Below the pieces are notes generated by a model that made no database searches, was not told where the DNA came from, and saw only the letters and a list, made by a program, of their open reading frames with translations. A DNA stretch of 64,000 bases from Enemella evansiae (lineage in GTDB: Bacteria; Pseudomonadota; Alphaproteobacteria; Rhodobacterales; Rhodobacteraceae): NCBI GenBank assembly GCA_017255395.1, contig JAFKDC010000021.1, positions 52,510 to 116,509 of the forward strand, in the 5' to 3' direction. Of this stretch, positions 46,214 to 55,132 are shown piece after piece (the first letter of the stretch is position 1; each line of letters begins with the position of its first letter). Made by a program: the position numbers and the translations under genes.

Positions 46214-46244
46214 GGCGCGCCCCTCGTAGGGCGCGCCTTTTCTT
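46214..46244 (+). terminator. Rho-independent terminator of the zeta-subunit gene
   Basis: GGCGCGCCC (46214-46222) pairs perfectly with GGGCGCGCC (46229-46237), followed by TTTTCTTT. Confidence 0.85.
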
Positions 46245-46382
46245 TCAGGACAGCCCCCACCGCACCCTTTCCTGAAATTGTCCCCGACAAAGCGCCCCCG
46301 CCCGTCCGCGTCTTAGCTGGCGTTAAGGTTTCCCCTTTATCCGCTCGATCCATTGGAGCGGGGTGAAGCGGAGGTGCGCGGG

Positions 46383-48245
46383 TTGAACTCAGAGAACAAA
46401 CGGATGCCGGATGCCGTCCGGCGCGGTCTTCCCCTCTGCGGGGGGCTGGCCCTCGCCGCCCTGCTGGCCGTCGAAGTCCGGGCGCTGAACTGGGCCGAGG
46501 TCTCCATGGCCATCGGCGCCATCGCAGGCTGGCGCTGGGTCGCGGCGCTGGCAGCCACCCTTGTCAGCTTTGCCGCCATCGGCCAGTACGACGTCATCGC
46601 GCACCGCCATTTCCGCACCGAGATGCCCGAGCGCGCGGCACGACGCGCGGGCATGGCCTCTATCGCGGTGGGCCAGACCACCGGCTTCGGCCCCTTCGTC
46701 GGCGCGGCGCTGCGCTGGCGGCTGATGCCCGACATCGGCAGAACCACCCTGATCCGGGTGACGGGTTTTGTCACCGTCACCTTCTTCGCGGTCTGGGGCC
46801 TGCTGACGCTGACCCTGGCCACCCCGGTGCTGCTGGGCCTGCCTGCGCTGGCCCTGCTGACCTTTCCGCTTGGCGCCGCCGGGCTGGCCACCGTGTTGTT
46901 CCTCTTTCCGCAGCTGACGCTCTTCGGGCGCCGGATGGACCTGCCCAGCCTGCCCGCGCTGACCCGTCTGACCGGGCTCGCCGCCACGGACCTTGTCTTT
47001 GCGGGCCTCGCGCTCTGGCTGCTGCTGCCGCCCGAAGCGGCGCCCGCCCTGCCCCTGCTGATCGCCGCTTTCGCCCTGTCGCTGGGCCTTGGCATGATCG
47101 GTGGCACGCCGGGCGGTGTCGGCCCCTTCGAGCTGGCGCTGGTGACCGTCCTGCCCGCCGCCGCGCTGCCGGATCTCGCCGCCGCGCTGATCGCCTTCCG
47201 TCTCGTCTATTACGCGGTGCCCTGCCTCGCAGGGGCCGGCTATGCACTGCTGGCGAAGCCCTGCCGCCGCCGTCCGGTGGTGATCTATCCCGCGCCCTCC
47301 TGCGGGCCGCGCGCGGAACTGGCCATCGCCGCGCAATCCGACAGCCGCGCCCTGAACGCCGGTCCTGCCCGCGCCGCCGCGATCCGCACGCCGCAAAGCC
47401 TGACGCTGTTTCTTGGCGCGGCGCGCGGCACGCTCTCGCCGCTTCTGCCCGAGCTGGTCGCCGCCGCCCGGTCCGAGAACCGCACCCCGGTGCTGTACAA
47501 GCTGTCGGCCCGCGACGCGGCCCATCTGCGCCGCCTCGGGTGGAGCGTCGCGACCTTCGCGGTCGATGCCATGATCGACCCGCGCCGCTTCTCTCTGCAA
47601 GGCCCTGACCGCCGCCAGTTGCGCCGCTATCTGCGCAAGGCCGAGCAGTGCGAGGTCTCGGTGGGCCGCATCCTCGCCCCCGACTGGGAAGAGATGACCG
47701 CGATCCATGGCGCATGGGAAGAGCTGAACGGCTCCGAGCGCGGGGTGACCATGGGGCGTTTCTGCCCGCTCTACCTGCGGGACAAGCCGATGTTCGGCGC
47801 GTGGCACAGAGGGCGGCTGATCGCCTTTATCTCTTGCGTGGCCGGGCCGCGCGGCTGGTCTCTGGACCTGATGCGACACGCGGCCGCCGTGCCGCAGGGC
47901 ACCATGCACGCGCTGGTTCACGCCATGATCGTCGAGACGGGCCATCACCAGATGCAAGAGGTAAGCCTGGCCGCCCTGCCCCATCCCGGCCTGCCGGACT
48001 GGCTGCGGAACCGCGCCAACTCCGCCGGACTGGCGCGGTTCAAGCAGGCCTTCGCGCCGCGCTGGCAGCCGCTTTACATGGCGGCGCCGACCCTGCCGCA
48101 GCTTGTGCTGGGCGCCGCCGACATCCGCCGCGCGATCCTGCAACCGGCCCCCCTTACGCGCACAACCGAGGAAATCTGGGAACTCGACGCGCTGTTCGAG
48201 CGGACCCCGGATCCCGTGCCGGTCCCCTTGCAACGGGCCGGTTGA
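46383..48245 (+). CDS. MprF/LPG-synthase-like membrane protein with DUF2156 domain
   Basis: This protein of about 620 residues has an N-terminal integral membrane half (to about residue 290) of flippase type. It contains GMIGGTPGGVGPFELALV, the conserved Gly-rich motif of lysylphosphatidylglycerol synthases. The soluble C-terminal DUF2156/GNAT-like half (about 330-600) has YKLSARDAAHLRRLGW and RRQLRRYLRKAEQ. Relatives transfer an amino acid from aminoacyl-tRNA to a phospholipid and flip the product, altering envelope charge. The start is uncertain: TTG 46383 has GGAGG 8 nt upstream, and ATG 46404 is the alternative. The amino acid donor is unknown. Confidence 0.8.
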   Translation: MNSENKRMPDAVRRGLPLCGGLALAALLAVEVRALNWAEVSMAIGAIAGWRWVAALAATLVSFAAIGQYDVIAHRHFRTEMPERAARRAGMASIAVGQTTGFGPFVGAALRWRLMPDIGRTTLIRVTGFVTVTFFAVWGLLTLTLATPVLLGLPALALLTFPLGAAGLATVLFLFPQLTLFGRRMDLPSLPALTRLTGLAATDLVFAGLALWLLLPPEAAPALPLLIAAFALSLGLGMIGGTPGGVGPFELALVTVLPAAALPDLAAALIAFRLVYYAVPCLAGAGYALLAKPCRRRPVVIYPAPSCGPRAELAIAAQSDSRALNAGPARAAAIRTPQSLTLFLGAARGTLSPLLPELVAAARSENRTPVLYKLSARDAAHLRRLGWSVATFAVDAMIDPRRFSLQGPDRRQLRRYLRKAEQCEVSVGRILAPDWEEMTAIHGAWEELNGSERGVTMGRFCPLYLRDKPMFGAWHRGRLIAFISCVAGPRGWSLDLMRHAAAVPQGTMHALVHAMIVETGHHQMQEVSLAALPHPGLPDWLRNRANSAGLARFKQAFAPRWQPLYMAAPTLPQLVLGAADIRRAILQPAPLTRTTEEIWELDALFERTPDPVPVPLQRAG

Positions 48246-48499
48246 GCCGCGCCGCGTTGCCCTGCCCCCGGCCCGTGCCTGCACAGGGTGCGCGCGCCAA
48301 ATACCCGGTGCCGCTGCGGGTCCGTCCGCCCCCATCCCGGCGCGGCCCCGGGCCGATGCCCGTCGTCGCTGCGCGCCTTTCCGGGCTCTGCCCGCACGCC
48401 ACGCCCATGGGCCCGGGCGCACGGAATTCAGGCGAGCGGCTTGCCATTCCAGCAGCCCCGTGACCACATGCGCCCGCAAGACTGGAAGGCGGTTTGCCC

Positions 48500-49390
48500 A
48501 TGAACGACACCCTCAAGGCCTGCCTCTGGATGACCGGGGCCATCGCGTCTTTTACCACCATGGCCGTGGCGGGCCGCGCCGTCAGCCTGGACCTCGACAC
48601 CTTCGAGATCATGTTCTTCCGCTCGCTGATCGGCATCTTGATCGTGGTGAGCGTGGCCCGGCTGGCCGGGACACTGGGGCAGGTCGACACCCGCAACTTC
48701 GGCACCCATGTGGTGCGCAACCTCGGCCATTTCGCCGGGCAGAACCTGTGGTTCTACTCGATCACCGCGATCCCGCTGGCGCAGGTCTTCGCGCTGGAAT
48801 TCACCTCGCCCTTCTGGGTCATGCTGTTGAGCCCCCTCGTGCTGGGCGAGCGCCTGACCGGCAACCGCCTTGCCGCCGCCGCGGTGGGCTTCGTCGGCAT
48901 CCTGATCGTCACCCGACCCACACCCGAAACGCTGCAGTTCGGCCAACTGACCGCCGCGCTCGCCGCCGTGGGCTTTGCCGCCTCCGCGGTCTTCACCCGG
49001 CGCCTGACGCGCACCACGACAATCACCAATATCCTGTTCTGGCTGACCGTCCTGCAGGCGGGCTTCGGCCTTGTCTGCGCCGGATACGACGGCGACATCG
49101 CGCTGCCCAGCCTGGTCAGCCTGCCCTGGGTCGTGGTCATCGCCTTTGCCGGGCTGGTGGCCCACTTCTGCCTGACCACGGCGCTGAGCCTTGCGCCCGC
49201 AACCGTGGTGATGCCCATCGACTTTACCCGCCTGCCGGTGATCGCCGTGGTGGGCATGATGCTCTACGCCGAGCCGCTGGACCGTTACGTCTTCCTTGGG
49301 GCGGCGCTGATCTTTGGTGCCAATTACGCCAATATCACCTATGAAAGCCGCCGTGCGCGGGCGGCTCGACCCGCTGTCACCCAGATGTGA
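48500..49390 (+). CDS. EamA-family (DMT) exporter
   Basis: This 296-residue inner-membrane protein has ten predicted helices in two EamA repeats (about 8-135 and 150-285). The first repeat has FFRSLIGILIVVSV and LAQVFALEFTSPFWVML; the second has DFTRLPVIAVVGMMLYAEPL near its end. Family members export small metabolites or amino acids. ATG 48500 is preferred over TTG 48494. A second EamA gene lies at 51251-52150, beyond the FadL-like porin; the two are not close paralogues by eye. Confidence 0.9.
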   Translation: MNDTLKACLWMTGAIASFTTMAVAGRAVSLDLDTFEIMFFRSLIGILIVVSVARLAGTLGQVDTRNFGTHVVRNLGHFAGQNLWFYSITAIPLAQVFALEFTSPFWVMLLSPLVLGERLTGNRLAAAAVGFVGILIVTRPTPETLQFGQLTAALAAVGFAASAVFTRRLTRTTTITNILFWLTVLQAGFGLVCAGYDGDIALPSLVSLPWVVVIAFAGLVAHFCLTTALSLAPATVVMPIDFTRLPVIAVVGMMLYAEPLDRYVFLGAALIFGANYANITYESRRARAARPAVTQM

Positions 49391-49412
49391 CGTTACGTTT
49401 GCGCCATCACCC

Positions 49413-49460
49413 TTGACGTCCCGTCAAAGATTGACCGGACAGACCCCGGTCTCCTAGCGT
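49413..49460 (+). promoter_or_regulatory. Possible promoter with upstream inverted repeat, FadL-like gene
   Basis: TTGACG-TCC-CGTCAA (49413-49427) is a perfect 6-3-6 inverted repeat. It is followed directly by TTGACC (49431-49436), an 18-nt spacer and TAGCGT (49455-49460), a reasonable -35/-10 pair about 45 bp before the gene. The repeat could be an operator. Confidence 0.4.
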
Positions 49461-49504
49461 AGGGTTCAGGAGACTTCCCAACGCTCGGGATGAGGGACAA
49501 AACA

Positions 49505-50764
49505 ATGAACAAATTCATAACCGGGGCCGTCCTGGCCCTTCTGTCATCGCAGGCCCAGGCCGCCGGTCTCGACCGTTCGGGACAAAGCGTCGCGTCCATC
49601 TTTGCCGCCGACGGCACCGCCAGCCTGAGCTTCGGCTACGTGATGCCCAGCGTCACCGGCACGGACAGCCGGGGCGCCGATTACGACGTGGGCGAATCCT
49701 ACACCCAGACCGCGATCACCTACACCAACGCGCTCAAGGGAACCGGCTTCAACTATTCGCTGATCTTCGACCAGCCCTATGGCGCCAACGTCGATTACGA
49801 CGCCAACCCGGCGACCTCGAACCTTGGCGGCACCATGGCCGACCTCGACTCGCGGGCGCTGACCATTGTGGGGCGCTACAAGTTCGGCGAGCGCTTCAGC
49901 ATCTTCGGAGGCATCGGCGTCGAGCGCATCGAGGCGGACGTCGCCCTGAACGGTCTGAGCTACGCGGGCGCGATCTCGACCGCGGCGGTCGCCTCGACCG
50001 TGCCGGGGCTGGACTCGACCCTGCTGGGCGCCGCGCTGTCGGGCAGCGCCGCGGCGGCGACGGCGATCGACAGCACCTATGGCGCGGGCACCACCGCCGC
50101 ACTGGGCAGCGCCGTGGCGACCACCTCGGGCAATTTCCTCGGCACCGGCGGCTATTCCTTCGCCATGGACCAGTCGACCAAGCCGACCTACCTGATCGGC
50201 GCCGCCTACGAGATCCCGGATATCGCGCTGCGGATCTCGGGGACCTACCGCTTCCAGACCGAGCACAGCGCCGACACCACCGAAGAGCTTCTGGGCCGCA
50301 CGGTGCGCGACTCGGTGGATTTCGTCTCTCCGGCCAGCTTCAACCTGGATTTCCAGACCGGCATCATGGAAGGTACCCTGCTGACCGCCTCCTACCGCTG
50401 GACCGACTTCTCGGCCGTGGACATCGTGCCGACAGCGCTGGGGTCCGACCTTGTGAACCTTGACGACGGGCACCGCTACACGCTGGGCGTGGCGCGCCGC
50501 TTCTCGGAGAGCTTCGCGGGATCGATGAGCATCAGCTACGAGCCCGAGAACGACAACGACACGGTGTCCCCGCTGGGGCCGACCGACGGGCTCTGGGGTG
50601 TTTCGCTCGCGGGTCAGTACAGCAGCGGCGCGCTGAAGATCTCGGGCGGGCTGAACTATTCCTGGCTGGGCGATGCCGTGGCCGGCGTGGCCGAGCGCCC
50701 CGCCGCCAGCTTCGAGGACAACCACGCGGTCGGCATCGGATTCAAGGCCGAGATGGTCTTCTGA
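49505..50764 (+). CDS. FadL/OmpP1-type outer-membrane transport protein
   Basis: The 419-residue outer-membrane beta-barrel has a signal peptide (MNKFITGAVLALLSSQAQA) and the family start AAGLDRSGQSVASIFA. Many alternating strands follow, and a C-terminal Phe ends the protein (FKAEMVF), as for outer-membrane insertion. FadL proteins move long-chain fatty acids or other hydrophobic compounds through the outer membrane. An Ala/Ser/Thr-rich insertion sits at about 155-215. It has its own promoter-like sequence and a strong terminator, so it is monocistronic. Confidence 0.92.
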   Translation: MNKFITGAVLALLSSQAQAAGLDRSGQSVASIFAADGTASLSFGYVMPSVTGTDSRGADYDVGESYTQTAITYTNALKGTGFNYSLIFDQPYGANVDYDANPATSNLGGTMADLDSRALTIVGRYKFGERFSIFGGIGVERIEADVALNGLSYAGAISTAAVASTVPGLDSTLLGAALSGSAAAATAIDSTYGAGTTAALGSAVATTSGNFLGTGGYSFAMDQSTKPTYLIGAAYEIPDIALRISGTYRFQTEHSADTTEELLGRTVRDSVDFVSPASFNLDFQTGIMEGTLLTASYRWTDFSAVDIVPTALGSDLVNLDDGHRYTLGVARRFSESFAGSMSISYEPENDNDTVSPLGPTDGLWGVSLAGQYSSGALKISGGLNYSWLGDAVAGVAERPAASFEDNHAVGIGFKAEMVF

Positions 50765-50790
50765 TCGCCACCATCCGGTGAAATGAAGAG

Positions 50791-50821
50791 AACCCTCGCG
50801 GGCCGCCCGCGAGGGTTTTTT
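50791..50821 (+). terminator. Rho-independent terminator of the FadL-like gene
   Basis: AACCCTCGCGGG (50791-50802) and CCCGCGAGGGTT (50806-50817) form a perfect 12-bp stem with a 3-nt loop, then a T tract to 50821. It is the strongest terminator in the window. Confidence 0.95.
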
Positions 50822-50902
50822 CATGGCGGCGCAGGGCCTGGACAAGAGGAGGTGTCGCCGTCCCGGCGCAGGGCGACCGGATCGGGACCTTCTTCCGTCG
50901 CT

Positions 50903-51020
50903 ATTGTCCCTCGGACCAATGGCGCGGCAATGGCGGCCGGACGGGGGCTCCGCCCGTCGCCATTGTCCCTTGGACCAATGGCGCGACAATGACAGCCGGA
51001 CGGGGGCTCTGCCCCCGGAC
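50903..51020. repeat. Two tandem copies of a 59-bp unit
   Basis: Copy 1 (50903-50961) and copy 2 (50962-51020) both begin ATTGTCCCT-GGACCAATG and contain GGCGCG, CAATG and GCCGGACGGGGGCTC. They differ at a handful of positions. The end of copy 2 merges into the dispersed GC-rich element at 51001-51050, suggesting that the unit arose next to it. No coding role. Confidence 0.85.
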
Positions 51021-51050
51021 CCCCGGGATATTTCGGGACAGAAGAAGATG
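51001..51050 (+). repeat. Dispersed GC-rich palindromic intergenic element, copy 3
   Basis: CGGGGGCTCTGCCCCCG forms a hairpin, followed by GGACCCCCGGGATATTTC and GGGACAGAAGAAGATG. It is almost identical to 11391-11434, 39.6 kb away. The region 50822-51250 otherwise contains no gene. Confidence 0.8.
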
Positions 51051-51250
51051 GGGCCGATCCGAAGATGGGGGGCGATCCGACCGGGGGGCTGGCGGCGCGG
51101 CCTGCGGGGTGAGGACACGGCGCGCCCTGCGGTGGCGGATGCAGGCCGGGACAGGCGGTGCTGGCGACCGTCCGGCAGGGGCGTGCAGGATCGGTGTCAA
51201 AGCGCAGAATCCGGGTCGTCAATTGCGCGAGGGCCTGCCAGAGAAGAGCC

Positions 51251-52150
51251 ATGACATCCCCGACCCTCTCTTCCCGCGCATGGGCGCAACTGGCGCTGCT
51301 CGGCCTCATCTGGGGCGGGTCCTTCCTTGCCATCCGCACCGCGCTTGACGAAATCCCGCCGCTGACCTCGGTGCTGTTCCGCACCGCCATCGCCGCCGCG
51401 ATCCTCTGGCCCATCGTGCTGCTGCGCGGCCTTCCGCTGCCCCGCTCCCCGCGCCCTCTGATCGGGCTGCTGGTCATGGGGTTGTTGAACAACGTCATTC
51501 CCTTCTCGCTGATGGCCTGGGGGCAGATGTATATTCCCACCGGGCTGACCTCTATCCTCAATGCCAACAGCGCGGTCTTCGGGGTGCTGGTCGCGGCGCT
51601 TCTGCTGGCGGACGAGCGGCTGACGCTGCGCAAGACCGCCGGGGTGCTGCTGGGCTTTGCCGGAGTCGTGATCGCCATCGGCCCGGCGCAACTGCTGGCG
51701 CTGGACCTGACCTCTGTCGCGCAGCTGGCCGTGGTAGCGGGCACGCTGTCCTATGCCTTCGCCGGGGTCTGGGCGCGCAAATGGCTGGGCGGCCTGCCGC
51801 CGCTGGTTTCGGCCGCCGGGATGCTGACCGCCTCGAGCCTGATCATGCTGCCCCTCGTGCTGGTCACGGAGGGGCCGCCCCAGCTGGCCCTGTCCGCGGT
51901 CACATGGGGCGCCATCGCCTATTATGCCGCGGTCGCCACGGCGCTGGCCTACCTGCTGTACTACCGGGTGCTTGCGGTGGCGGGCTCCGGCAACCTGATG
52001 CTGGTGACGCTGCTGATCCCGCCCGTCGCCATCACGCTGGGCGCGCTGGTGCGGGACGAGACACTGGCGCCCACCGCCTACCTTGGCTTTGCGCTGCTGG
52101 CGACGGGACTGACGGTGCTGGGATCGGAGCGGCGGCCCAAGAGGGTTTGA
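51251..52150 (+). CDS. EamA-family (DMT) exporter
   Basis: The 299-residue inner-membrane protein has two EamA repeats (about 8-140 and 150-290). Typical elements are LLGLIWGGSFLAIRTAL and PTGLTSILNANSAVFGVLVA, which resembles the 'tpllt.l.a..ll.E' stretch before helix 4, and YYRVLAVAGSGNLMLVTLL near the end. ATG 51251 was chosen because the upstream extension is Arg-rich and not membrane-like. Substrate unknown. Nearest neighbours are the repeat cluster upstream and a P-loop protein downstream. Confidence 0.9.
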   Translation: MTSPTLSSRAWAQLALLGLIWGGSFLAIRTALDEIPPLTSVLFRTAIAAAILWPIVLLRGLPLPRSPRPLIGLLVMGLLNNVIPFSLMAWGQMYIPTGLTSILNANSAVFGVLVAALLLADERLTLRKTAGVLLGFAGVVIAIGPAQLLALDLTSVAQLAVVAGTLSYAFAGVWARKWLGGLPPLVSAAGMLTASSLIMLPLVLVTEGPPQLALSAVTWGAIAYYAAVATALAYLLYYRVLAVAGSGNLMLVTLLIPPVAITLGALVRDETLAPTAYLGFALLATGLTVLGSERRPKRV

Positions 52151-52207
52151 CGCGCGCGCACGGGCAGAATATCCCGCAGCCGAGCCAATCTGTTCCGGAC
52201 CACGCCC

Positions 52208-53065
52208 ATGCTTTACCCCGACGCCCGCGCCTGGCGCCATGCCCCGCAAAAGCGTGTCGTCCTCTTTGCCATGTCGGGGCTGGGCAAGACCCATGTCTCG
52301 ACCCGGCTGCGCGATAGCGGCGACTGGTTCCACTACTCGATCGATTACCGCATCGGCACCCGCTACATGGGCGAGTACATCGCCGACAACGCCAAGGCGC
52401 AGGCCATGCAGGTGCCTTTCCTGCGCGAGTTGCTGATGACGGATTCGATCTACATCGGCTCGAACCTCAGCTTCGACAACCTCAACGCGGTCTCGACCTA
52501 CCTCGGCAAGCCCGGCGACCCCGCCAAGGGCGGCCTGTCGATGGCAGAGTACCGCCGCCGCCAGTCCCAGTTCGAACGGGCCGAGCGGCAGGCGCTGCTG
52601 GATACGGGGTATTTCATCACCCGTGCGCAGGAGCTTTACGGCTACCCGCATTTCGTCTGCGACACCGGCGGGTCGATCTGCGAATGGGTCGATCCGGCCA
52701 ACCCCGAGGACCCGATCCTGAAGGAGCTGGCCTCGCAGGCGCTGCTGGTCTGGATTCGCGGCAGCGAAGACCACACCGCAGAGCTGATCCGCCGCTTCGA
52801 CAAGGCGCCGAAGCCCATGGCCTACCGGCCCGACTTCCTTGCCGCCGCATGGGCGCGCTACCTGTCGGAAACCGGGCTGGCCGAGGCCGAGGTCGACCCC
52901 GATGCCTTCATCCGCTGGACCTACGCGCAGGCGCTGGCCCACCGCCAGCCGCTGTACGAAGAGATGGCCGCGCGCTGGGGCGTCACGGTCGAGGCCGCCG
53001 ACATGGCCCGGGTGCAGAACGCCGGGGATTTCGAGGCGGTGATCGCCGAGGCCCTGCCCGGCTGA
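52208..53065 (+). CDS. P-loop ATPase/kinase-like protein of unknown function
   Basis: This 285-residue soluble protein has a clear Walker A at about 22-28 ([13 protein letters not shown]). It is followed by [17 protein letters not shown], which resembles a kinase acceptor loop, and later [15 protein letters not shown]. Overall it looks like a small-molecule or nucleotide kinase-fold protein. It lies 85 bp upstream of metA on the same strand. I cannot name the substrate; a role linked to methionine synthesis is possible only by position. Confidence 0.7.
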   Translation: MLYPDARAWRHAPQKRVVLFAMSGLGKTHVSTRLRDSGDWFHYSIDYRIGTRYMGEYIADNAKAQAMQVPFLRELLMTDSIYIGSNLSFDNLNAVSTYLGKPGDPAKGGLSMAEYRRRQSQFERAERQALLDTGYFITRAQELYGYPHFVCDTGGSICEWVDPANPEDPILKELASQALLVWIRGSEDHTAELIRRFDKAPKPMAYRPDFLAAAWARYLSETGLAEAEVDPDAFIRWTYAQALAHRQPLYEEMAARWGVTVEAADMARVQNAGDFEAVIAEALPG

Positions 53066-53124
53066 GGACCGCGCCCCCCCTCGCCGTGGCGCCTTGCCCC
53101 TCTGCCCCCCATCGCCTATCTGTC

Positions 53125-53144
53125 GGTCCTGTCAATTCAGGACC
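53125..53144 (+). promoter_or_regulatory. Hairpin covering the metA ribosome binding site
   Basis: GGTCCTG (53125-53131) pairs perfectly with CAGGACC (53138-53144) around a TCAATT loop. The only Shine-Dalgarno-like sequence for metA, AGGA (53139-53142), lies in the 3' arm, 8 nt before the ATG. The hairpin could limit translation. It does not match the SAM-II or other known SAM riboswitch consensus. Confidence 0.5.
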
Positions 53145-53150
53145 ATCCCC

Positions 53151-54080
53151 ATGCCCATCAAGCTGCCTTCCGATCTGCCCGCCTTCGACGTCCTCACCCG
53201 CGAGGGCGTCATGGTCATGGCAGAGGAGACCGCGGCGCGGCAGGACATCCGGCCCCTGCGCATCGGTTTGCTGAACCTGATGCCCAAGAAGATCCAGACC
53301 GAGAACCAGTTTGCCCGGCTGATCGGCGCCACGCCGCTGCAGATCGAGCTGTCGCTTATCCGCATGAGCGAGCACCAGGCCAAGAACACCGCCGCCGAGC
53401 ACATGGAGACCTTCTATCGCCCCTTCGCAGAGGTCGCCGATACAGGAGAGAAGTTCGACGGGCTGATCATCACCGGCGCGCCCATCGAGCATCTGCCCTT
53501 CGAAGAGGTCACCTACTGGGAGGAGCTGACCCGCGTCTTCGACTGGACGCAGGGCCACGTGCAGTCGACCTTCGGTGTCTGCTGGGGCGGCATGGCGATG
53601 ATCCACCACTTCCACGGCGTGCAGAAGCACATGCTGGACGCCAAGGCCTTTGGCGCCGTGCGGCACCGCAACTGCGATCCGGCCTCGCCCTACCTGCGCG
53701 GCTTCTCGGATGACATGGTCATCCCGGTCTCGCGCTGGACGGAACTGAAGCGCAGCGAAATCGAGGCGGCGGGGCTGAAGATCCTGATCGACAGCGATGA
53801 AACCGGCCCCTGCCTCGTCGAGGACCCGGACCATCGCGCGCTTTATATCTTCAACCACCTCGAATACGACTCGGGCACGTTGAAGGAAGAATACGACCGC
53901 GACGTGGCCTCTGGAAAACCGATCAACGTGCCCGCAAACTACTACCCCGGGGATGATCCGACCCAAAGGCCGCAGAACCGCTGGCGCAGCCATGCGCATC
54001 TGCTTTACGGCAACTGGATCAACCAGATCTACCAGTCGACGCCCTACGATCTGGCCTCGATCGGCAAGGCGGGCCGGTGA
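53151..54080 (+). CDS. metA: Homoserine O-acetyltransferase (MetA family)
   Basis: The enzyme acylates homoserine at the start of methionine synthesis. The product has 309 residues. Nucleophile Cys144 lies in [10 protein letters not shown], with the N-terminal [16 protein letters not shown] and the C-terminal [10 protein letters not shown]. The acyl-specificity loop reads [13 protein letters not shown]: Glu113 replaces the Gly found in succinyl-CoA-using E. coli MetA. In characterised MetA proteins that Glu specifies acetyl-CoA, so the protein is probably an acetyltransferase despite its historical succinyltransferase name. The upstream open frame from 53094 is not family-like. The stop overlaps the start of the next gene. 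Confidence 0.93.
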   Translation: MPIKLPSDLPAFDVLTREGVMVMAEETAARQDIRPLRIGLLNLMPKKIQTENQFARLIGATPLQIELSLIRMSEHQAKNTAAEHMETFYRPFAEVADTGEKFDGLIITGAPIEHLPFEEVTYWEELTRVFDWTQGHVQSTFGVCWGGMAMIHHFHGVQKHMLDAKAFGAVRHRNCDPASPYLRGFSDDMVIPVSRWTELKRSEIEAAGLKILIDSDETGPCLVEDPDHRALYIFNHLEYDSGTLKEEYDRDVASGKPINVPANYYPGDDPTQRPQNRWRSHAHLLYGNWINQIYQSTPYDLASIGKAGR

Positions 54081-55045
54081 TGTCGAAACTCCTGCTGGCG
54101 GCGCTCCTGCTGCTGGCGGGGCTTGTCGGGGTCACGCTGCTGCGCGCCGCCGCGCGCGAGCGGGCGGCGGAGGCGGCGTATCCGCCCGGCGGCGATTTCG
54201 TCACGGTCGAGGGCCACCGGGTGCATTACACGGTGACCGGCGAAGGCCCGGACCTCGTGCTGATCCACGGCGCCTCGGGCAACCTGCGCGACATGACCTT
54301 CGGTCTGGCGGAACGGCTGGCGGCGCACTACCGCGTGATCGCCTTCGACCGGCCCGGGCTGGGCTACACCGACCGCATCCACGCGGGTGGGGCCTCTATC
54401 GGGGAACAGGCGGCGCTGCTGGCGCGTGCCGCCGCGCTGCTGGGCGCCGACCGTCCGGTGGTCATGGGTCAGTCCTACGGCGGTGCCGTGGCGCTGGCAT
54501 GGGCGGTGAACCACCCCGAAACGCTGTCGGCACTGGTGCTGGTGGCGGCGCCCTCCTACCCCTGGGAAGGCGGGTTGCCGAGGCTCTACAAGGTCAATGC
54601 GCATCCTGTCTTTGGCCCGCTGGCGATCCCCTTCCTGACCGCATGGGTGCCGCAGTCCTACGTCGACCGTGCCGTGGCCAGCGTCTTCGAGCCGCAGCAG
54701 GAGCTGCCCGGCTATGCCGACCACATCGGCGCGCCGCTGACCCTGCGCCGCCACAGCCTGCGCGAAAACGCCCTGCAACGGGCCAGCCTGAAGGGCGAAC
54801 TGGCGGCGCTGTCCGAACGCTACGACGGACTCGACCTGCCCATCGAGATCGTCCACGGCACGGCGGACGAGACCGTGGCGCTGACGATCCACTCGCAGCG
54901 CATGGCGCAGGAGTTGCCCGCCGCCAACCTTGTGACGCTTGAGGGGATCGGCCACATGCCGCACCACAGCCGCCCCGGCGCCGTGGTCGAGGCCATCCAC
55001 CGAGCGGCGGACCGCGCCGGCATCCGCACCGCCCCGGGGCCCTGA
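54080..55045 (+). CDS. Alpha/beta hydrolase
   Basis: The 321-residue protein starts with one hydrophobic segment ([20 protein letters not shown]), so it is membrane-anchored or exported. The catalytic triad is Ser132 (MGQSYGGAV), Asp263 (HGTADETV) and His292 (GIGHMPHH), with the oxyanion motif LIHGASGN. The first base of the ATG is the last base of the metA stop, so translation is coupled. GTG 54077 is an alternative start. Substrate unknown; a link to methionine metabolism is not evident from sequence. Confidence 0.88.
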   Translation: MSKLLLAALLLLAGLVGVTLLRAAARERAAEAAYPPGGDFVTVEGHRVHYTVTGEGPDLVLIHGASGNLRDMTFGLAERLAAHYRVIAFDRPGLGYTDRIHAGGASIGEQAALLARAAALLGADRPVVMGQSYGGAVALAWAVNHPETLSALVLVAAPSYPWEGGLPRLYKVNAHPVFGPLAIPFLTAWVPQSYVDRAVASVFEPQQELPGYADHIGAPLTLRRHSLRENALQRASLKGELAALSERYDGLDLPIEIVHGTADETVALTIHSQRMAQELPAANLVTLEGIGHMPHHSRPGAVVEAIHRAADRAGIRTAPGP

Positions 55046-55132
55046 CAGGCCCGCAGCCAAGACCAAACGATTTGCGTTAATCCGCTTAACATCCCATATT
55101 ACCCGTGACTTGCACGGCATCAGAGGCCCTTC

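Noticed and set aside
53066..53150. SAM-II riboswitch upstream of metA
   Set aside because: The 85-base leader has no pseudoknot pattern or consensus segments of SAM-II; only a simple hairpin is present.
55076..55090. CtrA box upstream of ppk2
   Set aside because: The two TTAA halves are separated by five bases, not seven.
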